From assembly GCF_020184175.1 (NCBI RefSeq), contig NC_065530.1, positions 52,305,260 to 52,369,259 of the forward strand: DNA of 64,000 bases, read 5' to 3'. Every line of letters starts with the position of its first letter. Position 1 is the stretch's first letter. Below the pieces are notes generated by a model, which worked only from the letters and a program-made list of their open reading frames with translations, made no database searches and was not told the DNA's origin. This DNA comes from Aphis gossypii (taxonomy: Eukaryota; Arthropoda; Insecta; Hemiptera; Aphididae). Made by a program: the position numbers and the translations under genes. Shown in pieces: positions 15,246 to 28,516 of this stretch.

Positions 15246-17255
15246 AAATGGGGATGAATCTTGAAAAAATATTTTTTCAATTGTTTTTTATTGTAATCAG
15301 CAAAAAATGTTATCATTATTATTTGGTTAATTTTAAAACAACATATTATAATATTGACTTTGAAGCAGAGATTAATACAATTATATTAGATAAAATTATA
15401 AAGGTAGGCAACATTTATTACCTAATTAGTAACTCAATAATTGAGCAACGTGATCTATAAATTTTAATAGATAATATTTTGAATAAATAATATTAGCATC
15501 TGTATTTAATATTAATATAATATATATTTAAAAAACGATTAAATTTTTATTTTTATGCCCGCGGGAATACAAATAATCATTATTATATTTAATGTGCACT
15601 AATTATAAACATATAATAATATTGAATTAAACATCAAATAATTCTTGCATGCGATGCAATGTGTCTCGTAAATAATGTTTAATATGATATTTGATGAATT
15701 TTATGGTGTAACTTATAAGGTATATGACGTATTAATAGTATTTGATGACTTATATTTTAAGAACAGAAAATGAGTGTTTAATATAAATTTTTTATTTTAT
15801 ACCGTCAGTTTAATATATTTGTATATTATACGTTATAAACACAATATTAGATAATAATATATAGGTGAACTGAATATACGAGCAGCCCGAGAAAACAATG
15901 TGCAAAAATATATTCTACACATTGTTTGTTACATGCAGTTGTATAATATTGGACTTTTAAAATCTCTTACTTTTTTTATTGGGTCGTATAACCGTTGCAA
16001 TGCTGTACAGTGATGTTAAGTATTTTACAAATGACCATGTCTTCGAGTATATATAATATATAGTATGTGTTTGTGTATAATTTACAGTTGAATGAATGGC
16101 TATATATAACGTACACGTACCAATGACAAATCTCGACGTACGCGCCATCAATTATTGCACTTTATTTAAATTACAGTTATTTAACATCAATTGACGCCGT
16201 TAAACCGTAGACACATATTATACATTAAACTGAATGAAACGTTCCGGTCAATTTATTAGCGCGATAAAATTATTTTAAAACAACGTCGTATAATATTTCC
16301 AATATGAATAATAATAATTAATTACGACCGAGAAAAACCACTCCTCTATTAGATCTAGGTATATACGTGATTCTAATTCAGTGTGTACGCGTGCGCGTGT
16401 TTTATAACATAATAAAAAAAATGTACGAATACAAAATTCGTATTAGACTAAAATCGTTCATTTTTTTTTCATTTCTATATTATATTATAGCAGTGTAGCC
16501 CCAAAATATAATACGTACATAATATTATGTATTCTATTCATTAGCCTAACACAATTTTCATGGAAATAATACCTATATAAATATTGTGGCCGAGTTTTTC
16601 CATAACAAAACACCAAAATTCGAATCCTGCGTAGTGTGTATAATATTATAATATAATAATATTTTTACAAAACATACACAATAACATAATGACGGCTGAA
16701 TACGTTTACTTTAAATATTTTTTATACGTTTTTACGTTTACGTGTACCTACCTACTATAGTCAAATTGACAGAAAGAAATAGTGAGCGTATAATAATCGC
16801 GTACATAATATGTCCGTTGTCAATGTTCTCACGATTTCAATATTTTATTATACTCAGTCACGATTTGCGAACAGTATAATGATATTCAGTTTTACCCATC
16901 CACGGTCTCGTTATATAACAAGGGAATAGTTATTTTGAGGAAATAAATGAGTTTTATAGATAATCCATAGATGAGCGTTCGGTATTTTCGCGTCGGTCTG
17001 ATTTCCTGTTTTAGCGTGTACACATCAATATCAACTCTATTGTTGCGAGCACGAGTTATGTAGCGTTTATATCGACGATAATAATATCATAGACGTAATT
17101 AATTTTTGTAAATTTGTATCGCTCAGTCGCCGGCACATGAAACCGTTAAACGCGTTGCACGAACTATATAAAGTGATACGTAAATAATTCCATAAAATAC
17201 GGTTCACCGTCGTCTTGGCATTGTTTTTGTTAAGGTCGTTCGAGATATTATATGC
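15246..17255. other. AT-rich intergenic or intronic sequence
   Basis: Only the tRNA-like remnant at 16580-16636 stands out. The frames at 15248-15460 and 15957-16151 are AT-driven. Confidence 0.6.
16580..16636 (+). pseudogene. tRNA-like remnant (Ser/Leu-type boxes)
   Basis: GTGGCCGAGT at 16586-16595 matches the A-box region of tRNA-Ser/Leu, and TTCGAATCCTGC at 16619-16630 matches the T-loop and arm (B box) as in tRNA-Ser. The boxes are only about 30 bases apart, there is no recognisable anticodon arm, and the bases where an acceptor stem should be do not pair. It is either a deleted tRNA or SINE head, or chance. Confidence 0.25.
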
Positions 17256-18008
17256 CTACGGGACGCCGCCGGCTAATGCAACTCGCGTATATATACGGCA
17301 CCTATATAATGTTATATTGTATAAAATATGATATTGAGCGATGAAAAATATTTTATGTATTAAAAAACACATAGGCAGGTAGGTGTGCGTACTCGATATT
17401 ATTTTACTATCTCGAATCAAAGGATTGGAAATTTTATGTGCGCGTTTCGCTGTTTCGCGACAAAAACGATTATAATATAGCCATATATATACCTGCCTAT
17501 ACCGTATAAATATAGGCTCAACCCTTTGCAGGGAGCGGGACAGATTCGTGAGTTTCGATATCGGGCGAGAATCGTAAAATTGAATTACTACAGCAGCAAA
17601 ATCGTGTATTATATTGTACACAATATATAATACATCTCGCGTTATACGCGAGAAATCGGAAAACGCCATTTTACCTTCGTACGTATACCATCTATATATA
17701 TATATATACGTTAAAAAAGAAACCGGCGAAAGTCGAGAGTTTATCCAATATAATACTATATGTATATAAATAGTTCGGGGGCGAGTGGAACGCGCGATAA
17801 TAAAAACAACACGGTTCGAAGACTTAGGACGGGGGAGTAAAAACAAACGAAAGCGCGTAACTGTAGCAGAGGTGGAAAGCAAAAAAAGAAGAAAAACCGT
17901 AGGTATAGGCAGCCCCCGTTCCACCGACGCCTCTGTACATATATATATATATCGTAAAATCGACACAAAAATCCACTCTACGATCGACAGCATTGTATAT
18001 ACGAACAT
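17256..18008 (-). CDS. Longest open reading frame, 250 codons, unrecognised
   Basis: An ATG-initiated frame of 250 codons ends at a TAG at 17256. Such a length is unusual for this AT-rich DNA. Residues 1-20 are hydrophobic, and a further hydrophobic block lies near residues 38-47. Tyr/Ile runs near residues 80-87 and 101-105 come from TA repeats. Residues 114-220 (from the internal Met at 17669) are compositionally mixed and the most protein-like part. No family motif is recognised. Against coding: overlapping frames of about 100 codons exist on both strands in 17785-18141, the segment lies in a CpG-rich island where stops are rarer, and no promoter, splice or polyadenylation signal can be tied to it. 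It may be an accident of composition. Confidence 0.12.
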   Translation of the reverse strand: MFVYTMLSIVEWIFVSILRYIYICTEASVERGLPIPTVFLLFLLSTSATVTRFRLFLLPRPKSSNRVVFIIARSTRPRTIYIHIVLYWINSRLSPVSFLTYIYIYRWYTYEGKMAFSDFSRITRDVLYIVYNIIHDFAAVVIQFYDSRPISKLTNLSRSLQRVEPIFIRYRQVYIWLYYNRFCRETAKRAHKISNPLIRDSKIISSTHTYLPMCFLIHKIFFIAQYHILYNITLYRCRIYTRVALAGGVP

Positions 18009-20136
18009 AAGTGCGCACAGGTGTATAAGGGTATATGTACGAGGCTGGACGCGGAAAGCGGAAATTTAATCCCGCGGCCATTCCCAAAGGGTTTCGCGAG
18101 TGAAACGCCGTGAAATAGAGAAAATGATTTCTCCGACACACAAAGTCCCTGGCGTATACCGTGATCCCAAACCTATTTATACAGGCGTGTGTGTGTGAGT
18201 GTGTACATTGTGGGTTAGGATGGAGGAGAAGAAGAAGTTTCTTCCAATCAACCGTATCCCCCGCGGGGCCGTGGACCGGACCGGGGGAGTCAAAGTCAAC
18301 GTTTACGGCAACTGCGTTTTATGATGTCACCTGCTACGCGTAGTGAGTGCAAAATCAATTTTGCTCGACCCAAAACGCTTGTTGAGATAAAAATTGTATA
18401 TGTTGTACCTATCTATATTGTAACCTACGTGCGATGAACAAATACATGTTCACCTTCCATCTTTGTCAAGTGGATTGAAAAGTATTTCTTAGGACTATCG
18501 TATGAAGTATATATGGTATAATATTTAATTAAAACACTCTATTTTAATTAGTCCTTGAGATTTTTATGATAAACGGAACTATATATAAAACAATTTCCAC
18601 TTTTAAATGCACTATAAGATAAACTATTTTGAATTTGGCAAATGAACTATATAAATTTCAAACTTCATTTCACTTTTACAAATCTAATTATAATACCTAC
18701 CGTTGAAAATTAGTCAGATATGTTGGTTAAAATAACATATTTTTTGCACAGACGTATAATAGCAGCCCTCAGCCCTTATCGTTCGCGATGGCTTTGCGAA
18801 TTTAGAATATTATGTATTTAAATATTTTGGCGTCGACGTGGTGCAACGTTAAAATTAAACAACGTAGGTACTGTACATAGAAAATCTAAAAAAATTTAGA
18901 ATCACGCGTTCGCGTTACACGTATAATAATATAAAATTGTTACGATTAAATGTCAAGAAAAAATTAAGAATAATAATAATAATATAATATGTTTACGCTC
19001 CGCAAAATAACATATGGCATACCTATGACTATGGAAGAATATTAATGCAATATGGTTGTTAACGCGTACGACTACTTAATATTGTACTTATATATTATAA
19101 CAATTTAAACGCTAAGCGTATATACACAATAATAGTATATATATGTATTATATACCATGTATATTGTGTGTGTGTCATGATAATAATATGACAATAAATA
19201 TATAACGTTAGCATCGCCCCACACTGCGAAATGTTATTTAAATATATTTAATATTATGTACTTATAATATATGTATACTACACTGTTACTTTTATTTTTG
19301 CACAGCGCACTATAAATAGGTGCGTGTTATAACTAACGTATTTAGACGATTATTGTACGTATTATTATTTCTGTCATTGTACAGTCACTTTATTGTGTAG
19401 GTGCTATATTGTAAATTATAAGAATAGTATGTTGTTTTTTTTGTGTCGAAACACGACTGCGGTGGTGGTCCCTACAACACGAGACGCACATCCAAAAACG
19501 ATGTACGCGCCGAAGAAAACACAATGACATAATAACATGCTTAATTTCGTTAAATTTCAGCTGCTGAAAAACTGAAAAAATATGTTTAGCTACAATTTTT
19601 TTAACTACCAAAAAAGTGGACATATATGTCTATACAACTAATGCATAAGACCGCAAAAAGTTACACGAGTAAAACATAATATACACTCTATTATTACCTA
19701 TGCAAGAGATGCGAGTCACTATAATAATAGAGTATAGAAGTATTATAGGCATAGTACTACAATATAGTCTGTTTGATTGTTTAAATTAATTAAAAAGAAG
19801 AATACAACTGTGCGCATTAAAAACCAGTTGAACACCAATGGTCAATTTACAGTAGCCGTGCGTGTAAGTTATTGTTGCAAATAAAGTGTACTCTATTATA
19901 GTCAAAACCCATGGCAATAATGACTAATACTTTGGACTCAAAGATACAGAAAAATAACACACTATATGGTGCGCGAGATCCAAAATATGTCAGAAAAAAA
20001 AAGAATCCTTTTGGTTAGACAATAAAACTATATTGAAAATATCATAATTTGAATGCCGTGATTTATTCAGCGATGAGCGACAACCGGTCAATCTGTTCTA
20101 TATAATAGTATATATTCAAATAACACTTAAACGCGT

Positions 20137-20161
20137 ACACACACACACACACCACACACAC
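20137..20161. repeat. (AC)n microsatellite
   Basis: AC repeat with a single skipped A, beside a CpG-rich stretch at 20190-20250. Confidence 0.9.
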
Positions 20162-21005
20162 GACGTTCTAAACGATGTCAACCATGTTTTTCTCACGCGC
20201 CATAATGCGTCCGCGCGCGGACGGATCGTCCCACCACTTGTCTGCGTCGATTACTTTTTTTCCGACCATAGTTATTATATTATTATTTTAATTTGATTTT
20301 TGGATCATTATTGCCGTATTTGAATGACGGTGGTACGAATTTGAAGTGGTCAACATTCGTGTAGGACTGATTTTACGAAGAAAAAAATATTATAGGTTTC
20401 TACTGAGTGATCCGTAGCCCGTAGGTACAATAATATAGTATCGTCTTAACTTATAAAACTACGACCTGAGTATATTTATTTTCACACACGGGACGAAATT
20501 CACGTCTTCGTTCAACGGTTGTCTACAATAATTTGTCAACAAAAACAAATTGTAAATTATAAATGTATTAGGTATTCACCGTCCAAAAGCCAAATACAAA
20601 ACACTGTTAGATTACCTATCTTTTTTCAAAAAATGTTCAACATCTTATACAGTCCCGACGAGATCCGTTGTGTATATAATATGTTATACATTTTAATGGA
20701 TTTAATATTATATTATAGAAATTAGAAATAAATAAGATGAAAAATATGCATTTTAAAATAATATTAATTTATTGCTAAAATAATGATAATTTGATATTTT
20801 GTACGTGCTATTTGTGATACCTATAAATAATATTTTATATCACAATAATAATTTAATTAGGTGAAAAATATAGTCAATACCATATAACGTAGTTTTAATT
20901 GATGGATCACAGGTGTATTTACAATATTGCAGCTATAACGTCATTGCAATGTATAATAATGGGCACCTACACAATAATATAATATTATGTATCAGCTGCC
21001 ATGCA

Positions 21006-21039
21006 GTTTGCAAAATGATTGCAAACGGTTGGCAATCAT
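21006..21039 (+). other. Two overlapping, mutually exclusive hairpins
   Basis: GTTTGCA (21006-21012) can pair with TGCAAAC (21020-21026). Alternatively ATGATTGC (21015-21022) can pair perfectly with GCAATCAT (21032-21039). The two structures share bases and cannot coexist. No gene is known to use them, and short stems also arise by chance. Confidence 0.3.
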
Positions 21040-24000
21040 AAAACGGGTAATTAAGATTATTTTATATTGTTACTATAAATTTGAATGCCTGTGTATAATA
21101 ATTATAATTATAATATCCAGTAGTTTGTACGATTGAAACTTTGCGTGTTTCTACAAATCGATAACGTAGTATAGTTTACTGATGTAGATATATACAACTT
21201 GCAATATCTCAAATTATTTTATACCTAATACATTAGAAATATTTTAATAATATGTATTGCGAGAAGAGAACACTTATCAAAATAAAACATACACATTACG
21301 TATTGAACATCAAATATATCAAATATGTGCTTATAGGTAGGTAGGTATATTCTGAAAATCTGTTTTCACTATAATATAAAAACCGATGTCACAATTCAGA
21401 TTTCATGGTGTCTCGTGAAGATAACTAATTACATTTTGAACATGTTCCGTGATAACAATATGGAATCCATTTCAATTTGGTAAACTCTCATGGGAAATCA
21501 CCCTGCATACACAATTTTATATTACTGTTGTTATCTGCTAACAAGTTAAAAACAAAAAAAAAAACGTTAATATTTTTTAAACCTAATTACGTTGATTATT
21601 TTATTCTCGTGGGTCAGTTAGCTGTCATCGTATGGACATATTTTGTTTCGTGCGATTCGTGATGTAATGTAAAGTAAATGGATTCATTAGTCAACGATAC
21701 CTTATCATTGTTGTTATTGTTTCTTATATGGAAGCTATTATGCACCAGTCATTCACAAATCTAATATTTATACTAGATCTTTATAACATTGATTATAGCT
21801 AGAATTGTTCCTGCTATAAATACTTCTATTTAAAAAAAAAAAATTGTGTAATTCAATTAGGTGTAAGTCAAGTTATATAAAAATGATTTTTTTTCTTATA
21901 TTAGTATAGTATTCTTGACTCGATAATAAAACATGTCCATTGTCCAGTTATACAATTACAATTTAAACATTATTAAGCGGATTATGGATACTTTCCTTAC
22001 TATTGTCAATTATAAGCGAAACCACTTATACCATTTGGCAGTGATTTTTTATGGCATTTATAATTATCATTATTTTATTTATTCTGTGTACAAATCAAAT
22101 TATATTCTTTCAATTAAAATGTAAAAAATATACTTTTTTTAAAGCGAGGATAAAATCAGCGAGACTTTGTCGTATATGTAAAATGGTCGTCTTTTGCGAT
22201 TTACATAATATTGTATACGTATAATATAACGATATAATAATAATATTATGTAGAAGTCAAAAGTTGAGTGAAACAAAAACGTCTGCATAGCGACTCGCGG
22301 CTTTCAAATTTTCAACTCATTAATTCCAAGCCTTACCCGCGTGACATGCGCGTTTTCTTATCGCGTGTCTAACGTTTGCAACCGCGAAACGTCATGTTAC
22401 TGCGCAAATGAAAAAAAAAAGAAAGGGCGAAAAACAAAACCCCCAAAAATACGAGCGAACTGCACGACGTCGAGCGTGCGGTCTAGTCGTTATAATATAT
22501 TGTACCTACTGCGCGTATTACACGAATTCACAGATATCATAATAGGTTATATTATTATAGTGCATGCAGTATAGGTATAGTAATATTTATACTATTATTA
22601 TGATTAAATATCATTATCGTCGAGAGGCAGAGAGCTACATAAAAGTAGGAGTCGTTCGGCTGTTAATTAATAAAAAAAAAAACATGGCGGAAAATAATAT
22701 TCTACATATTATAGACATTTTAATCAAAGGCCGTGGTTCCGTGATATTATTATCATTTATGATATTTATTAACATCTACGGATCATATTGAATTGCTCTC
22801 ACAATAATCATATACAATAGTATGTACAAACGGGTATCCTGCACTGCCGCGCATCTCGAGTATGATAATAAGGACTCTCCGCGTATTCTCTGCAATGGCT
22901 TCGCGTCGGACCAATAGCGCGGGTCGTCCTGCGCAAAGCACGCGCGCGTCACCTCTATACACAGGTAGTGTCGTTTAGACACACGTTGTGTATGTTATTA
23001 TCATAATGTGAGAACTTCGATGCCTATATTAAACATATTCGTATAATAATATAACGTATAATATAGTGATGTAACGATAACAATTTCATACGTCAAATAC
23101 GATGTCGTCGACAAAAAAAAAAAACCGGAATCTCCTCGTGTACCGGCTGGTATGCGTGTGATGAGACGGAGAGGACGTCCAGAGAGTCCGTCGAATTTGA
23201 ATAAAAATCCGTCTTGGGTTCACCCATGGCCCCGCCACCCAACCGCCCACCCCGTGAAACCCGCCGGAAACCTCACACGCGCGCTAGTCCCCCCCCCTTC
23301 GACCACATTTATCGTGATACCTGTAGCATAGTAATATATATATAATGATACGACCATATATATCGTATGTACACATTATTATGCGCATCTAATGTATAAC
23401 GAACTCGCGCGATTGGAAATCGTATACCGTAAACGCGCTGGGCTGTAGTGTGATGGGCTGTGTTATATAGTCATCGCCTGTATAATATGAGATTTCGAAA
23501 ATATCTTAATTAGATAAACAAAAACACACTGCACGCATGCTCTTCAGACTTCGATCGACGAGATGTCACTTCGTACACGATAAGGCGTATAATATAATAA
23601 CTATATACCTACCTACTTGATGTTATGCGACTGCGGCGGCGACGTATACCTAACCGATACATGAATAATACATATTATATTATTACTTTATATATTTTAT
23701 ATTATCATCGTCGTGACAGACAATCGGATTCAAAATATTTATGTGTAATAATAATGCATAATATATTTAAATTTCGACGGTTTTTGTTTCTCCTCGTCCA
23801 TATATACCGCCGAACTTGCCCTGCGTGTATATTATATAACGCGTCTCACGCGAGCGGCAAAAACGAGATGGAATAATATGTTTAGGCACGCACTATCGGG
23901 GCGGCACCATCGCGCGCCGGTTCGTCGGTCTTAGAAACGTTTGATTTCTTCTTGAACTACGCCCCACCGCCGCCGTTTAACTTAAAAGGCTGACTTAACC

Positions 24001-24403
24001 GGTATACATCTTTTTACGCTTTTGACCTGCATGCCATTAAAATTGAAATACGATCAGTAGCGGCCTTAGCACTTGAAAGTCAAAAGAATAAACATATTCA
24101 AATCATTATCATTTAAACGTAAACGATTACAAAAAACATCATCTTGTAAAAACAATATTATACGCTTTGATATACGTATAGGCTTGGAAATTAGCGATTA
24201 CCTACCCTTATAATATATCAACTCAGTTACTGTTTTGGCAAAAACACGATCAACTTACTAAATTGTATATTCATCAGGTAAAGACGATGGGGTTGTGCGT
24301 CTACTTTTGATATCATTATAACTACCTATAATGAAAAATACAAATATCGAAAATAACCATCGCGCTCGACTCCTAAATGTTTAAACATTTCTGCGAACTT
24401 GAC

Positions 24404-24435
24404 TATAAATAGGTGCGCCATTTAAAACGCAGTCG
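24404..24435 (+). promoter_or_regulatory. Candidate core promoter: TATAAATA plus CAGTCG initiator
   Basis: TATAAATA at 24404-24411 is followed, 27 bases from its first T, by an initiator-like CAGTCG with the A at 24431, close to the spacing of arthropod core promoters. The sequence after it (GTCGTCCGCCAGTACG) is CpG-rich. No downstream promoter element, start codon with an open frame or strong donor follows closely, so a non-coding or leader transcript would be the expected product. Confidence 0.25.
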
Positions 24436-25035
24436 GTCGTCCGCCAGTACGTCTAGCATATAGATCACTCACACATAATATAATTACATGAATTATTCTA
24501 AAAAGTTACACACACGTTAATAAAACCGAGTACGCGATATCTGCCAAGTATAAAACGTATAAAATAAAGAGATTAATCATCGTTTCCCGCGTCGATGAGC
24601 GTCATACCATATTGTTAGTGAAGTAATCAACGCTAAAGGTTTTTTTTCCCTACACCGTCGAATCTGTGAACCCAGGTAAATTAACTCGAATCGATTTACT
24701 TATATCCTGAGTATATTAGAGTATACCCAACTACGTTTGTGTCACCGCGCCAAGTGGGCGTTTCTATGACACGCAAGGCAATATGATGACATCTTTTCGT
24801 TTCTAGTCTGATTCTATCGTATAGAGATGCACAACCCGATTGTACAATATACATAGTATTATTTTATTTAATACTTTGACTATTTTAGTCGAAATTCTCA
24901 TTAAATGTAAAGCATTATATACTCTTAATAAAAGGTTTTCGACACTAAATAGTGTCCACCGGTGGCTTATACGGAATGGGCGACCGTGTACCATAAAACG
25001 AGATGATACGGTGGTCCACCTTGTATACGCACCTA

Positions 25036-25105
25036 CGTAAAGTGTCGACTCGTAAAGTGCGCTCAAAGTATAAAAGCGCGTGTGCTTTGAACGCGTGTCT
25101 TACAC
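25036..25105 (+). promoter_or_regulatory. Promoter-like module: direct repeat, TATA box in a hairpin
   Basis: Two identical CGTAAAGTG copies (25036-25044, 25051-25059) precede TATAAAAG (25069-25076). The TATA box lies in the loop of an inverted repeat, CGCTCAAAG (25060-25068) with CTTTGAACG (25085-25093), one mismatch. A start near 25099 would be expected, but no clear initiator is seen. No coding frame follows. Confidence 0.2.
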
Positions 25106-25173
25106 ATGTACTTTCGCTAAAAGCGTTTTAGGGTTTTATGTACGAGCATTACACACGATCCAACTCATAATAT

Positions 25174-25191
25174 GTATATATATATATATAT
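25174..25191. repeat. (TA)n microsatellite
   Basis: TA dinucleotide run just downstream of the promoter-like module at 25.0-25.1 kb. Confidence 0.85.
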
Positions 25192-26143
25192 CATACTATG
25201 ATCATACTCGTAAGATATTTTATTAAATTAGAGATTGCGAATAAAAAACATGAAAAATATTTACAGTAAAACGTTAGAAGCCTATATTCGCGCGCATAAA
25301 CGTTTTTATTTTATATTCCTGTACTATACAGACTATATAACTTACTAAGTAAATATAATCGAGACGAGTGCCAAAGACTCTCACACAAATCTCAAGAGCA
25401 TCTATATAAACTTAACGAAGAGACCTCTAAAGAGTCTAAAGTGTTACGTAGGTAGTTAGTCATTTTTATAATAAAAGCATTAGGTACTGCATTTCGTTGT
25501 TAGTATACAGCTGGTCACATGACACTTTTGAAGTATCGAAGCAAGCTTATTTCAAATTTGTAACCACTTGATGTATAGTTAGAAGTCACGACTTTTAAGG
25601 TTTATTCAAGACTTGTGTGCTCGCGGCCAGTATATATAGCTATATTGTACAATATCTAAAAATAGTTTATAAATATTTCATACTCGATTGCAATATAATA
25701 TTATAATAGGCAGGAATACAAATAAATAATATAATAAGCTTACTTGACGCATCACACACATACATATATTATAAATCATATGCTGAATGCGGTCGTGCAT
25801 TCGGGACGTATCGTATAACAATATAATACGCTGACCATAAGGATCCATGAATTTTTTTTCGGTATTTTAATTTTTTTCATTTCTTTCTTTCTCTGCATAA
25901 TACCGTCGTACCGAACACAACGACGCGTAGGCCTTTAGCGGATTTTCAATACCACCGATCGAAAAAAAACGACTAACACGCCCGGCGATATATACGCAGC
26001 CGGTGCACCAGGCCGCAGTTCATAACGTGCCTAATTCTCGCACACACCCACATTCACACACGATTTTACACGTGAACGTGTGCGCGTGTGTGTGCGGGCG
26101 TCGAACAATACGCGAGACGAATTCCCGAAATGGCCGACGAACG

Positions 26144-26164
26144 CAGTGGCGTAGGGTGGGCGGG
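26144..26164 (+). mobile_element. Possible DNA transposon end (CAGTGGCGTAGGG)
   Basis: CAGTGGCGTAGGGTGGGCGG has the form of the CAGTGGCGTAG ends common among insect DNA elements. The opposite inverted end (ending CTACGCCACTG) is not present in the following kilobases. It is listed as a one-ended trace only and could be chance in a CpG-rich island. Confidence 0.15.
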
Positions 26165-28483
26165 AGACCGAAAAAAAAATACACTCCTATACGCGCGACA
26201 TAATGTTCGTATACATATATATATACATTGTCTCCGTCGTCGTATACACATCCCTTTTTTTTTTCTTTTTTTGGTGTACATGTGACACGACCCAACTGCC
26301 GAGAGTCTGCGAGAAAAAAAGGAACACGCACGCACACGCATATGCCGCGACCCTCTCTATCGTTTATTTCCATTTTTTGTGGCGGTCATTTCGTATTATT
26401 ATTATTCGATTTTTTGCCGGGACGTACGGCTAGCTATAATAATATAGGAATTCCGGAACGGATATTTGAGAATCGGGAAAAAAAAAATCGTCCTCGCAGA
26501 CGGTATACTATTATTATAGTGTACGTACAATACAATATATATATATGCTATACACGTAAACCATTATGCGGAGGCGTCATAAACATTACAATATATACAT
26601 ACGTATATAAAAACCACATATCGTAAATTATTCACATATCTCTGTATACGGACGGTTCTATATAGAATATATATAAATTAACCCTTTCCCCAGTCGCTCG
26701 GTATAATATGTGCACGCAGTAGCGCGTGGAAGTAATTTGTACGAAACCTAACGATGGATATATTATAACGTACCTATATATATATATATGACATTATATA
26801 TACTTTGGACGGTCTGTCCGGATAATAATAATGTGTCCTATAAGCATAACGTATATACAACCGTATACGGTATATAATATCGTCGTCGCCACAACGATAA
26901 ACAGGTGGGACAGTCTCCAGACATTACCTATTATAGTATATATATTATTATATATAGTGACCGAATTTTAATGGGTGCTGGTCGAAAGGATTTGGACTGC
27001 GCATTGTCTAAAGTAGACCGGAGGCGGCTGTATAATAATAATATTACCATACAGCATACCTTAAGCCCACGTTATAAAAATTTCAAAACATTTTTCGGAC
27101 GTTCATGTCGTCCGGCTGTCGTCGCCCCGCAGTGCGTATAGTCTACCGCAGACGATCGTATCGTGGATATGACCCGGCCGATCTCGAAACACGCGACGAT
27201 ACGAGTGTATACCTACTTGTAAGTTCTACTATAATGTTGTAGTATTATATTCTTAAAACGTTTGGAAGACGACCACGACGTTTTCTTATTTTCCCAATGA
27301 GAAAACCCGCCGGAAAAACTCTGTGTTCCCCGCGGCTCGTATCTTTGTACATTATTATGCGCCTACTTGCCTATGACACTAGCGTTCCACGACTGCATTC
27401 GACGTGTAATGCGTACAAATGAACAACAAATACACTACTGGACGCACACAATATCGTAAACATACTATATGAACATATTTCGGTACGTACCTGTTGTGTA
27501 AATGCACATATATATTGATGTATATAGTATATTATTGGGTATTCGGGTTGTTACCATTCTCTCAATTTTCTTTTACTTGGCGTACCTATGTTTGCAGGGA
27601 CTCCGTGACGTATACTACGGCTACACGTCTGCTCTATTTTCATAGTTTTCAATTTTTCCGAACAATTCAAGTACAACTTTTATGATATTACATTCGAAGT
27701 TATTTTCAATACTCTTCTATCCTAATAGTTTTATAACATTCGTATATACATATTATTTATTATAAGTTATAGATAAGTACTAATAATAGATTAATTTATT
27801 CATACGATCAACATTAAATTGCAGTGTACAGGAGTGAATGATATTAACGTGTCATTTAGTCATTTGAATTTTAATATCTATATTCTATATAGATATAATA
27901 ACCTAGCTATAAGTATTTTTTTTTAGAATTCTTCTCTTTAATTTATTATAAATATATTTCACAATCTATAAGTTAAAGTAGTTTTACAAAAAGCGAAAGT
28001 AATGTGCGTGGGTCATTTAGTCTTGAGTGAAAAATCAATCCATTAATAAAACTTCTTTTTAATAATTAAGTCGAAAACATTTATCTCGCGTAACCCCTCC
28101 TCCCTGCCCACGTTCAACCCTATTATATAATATACATGTATGCTGAGGCCAATTTATTGGGCGTACCTATATATATATGTGTGTGGTTTTCGTGCTCGAG
28201 CCGATGACGTCCGGTATTTATTTATCTTATAATAATATATCAATATACATATATTATCTTCGTTATAATATAGTCGTCTCTCATAGCCTAGTCGTCTATT
28301 TACATATAACTATGGCTTGTATACACGTATATGTGTTGTGTAAATGCGTCTCCGATCGGAAAGACACTAATCAATGCCGCCGCCATTGGTTTCCCACGTG
28401 TTTATCGTACACGATATTATATAGAGATGTTTCGCGTGATAAAGCTCCGCGGCAGAGGTGTATGATCGCATCGGACGACATTA

Positions 28484-28516
28484 CAATAATCACAATAATA
28501 ATAATAATATAATAAT
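28484..28516. repeat. (AAT)n microsatellite
   Basis: Imperfect AAT/ATA repeat. Overlapping open frames on both strands (28177-28646) owe their Ile, Asn and Tyr runs to it. Confidence 0.8.

Larger units (their letters stand above)
18009..22250. other. Gene-less stretch, CpG patch then AT-rich
   Basis: The segment 18009-18350 is CpG-rich with GT repeats and short overlapping frames. The rest is AT-rich with a TA/CA repeat mix. The hairpin pair at 21006-21039 is the only structure noted. Confidence 0.6.

Noticed and set aside
26228..26626. 132-codon open frame on the plus strand
   Set aside because: It starts at TTG, overlaps frames of similar length in other phases and on the minus strand, and is built from GT/CA and T-run sequence.
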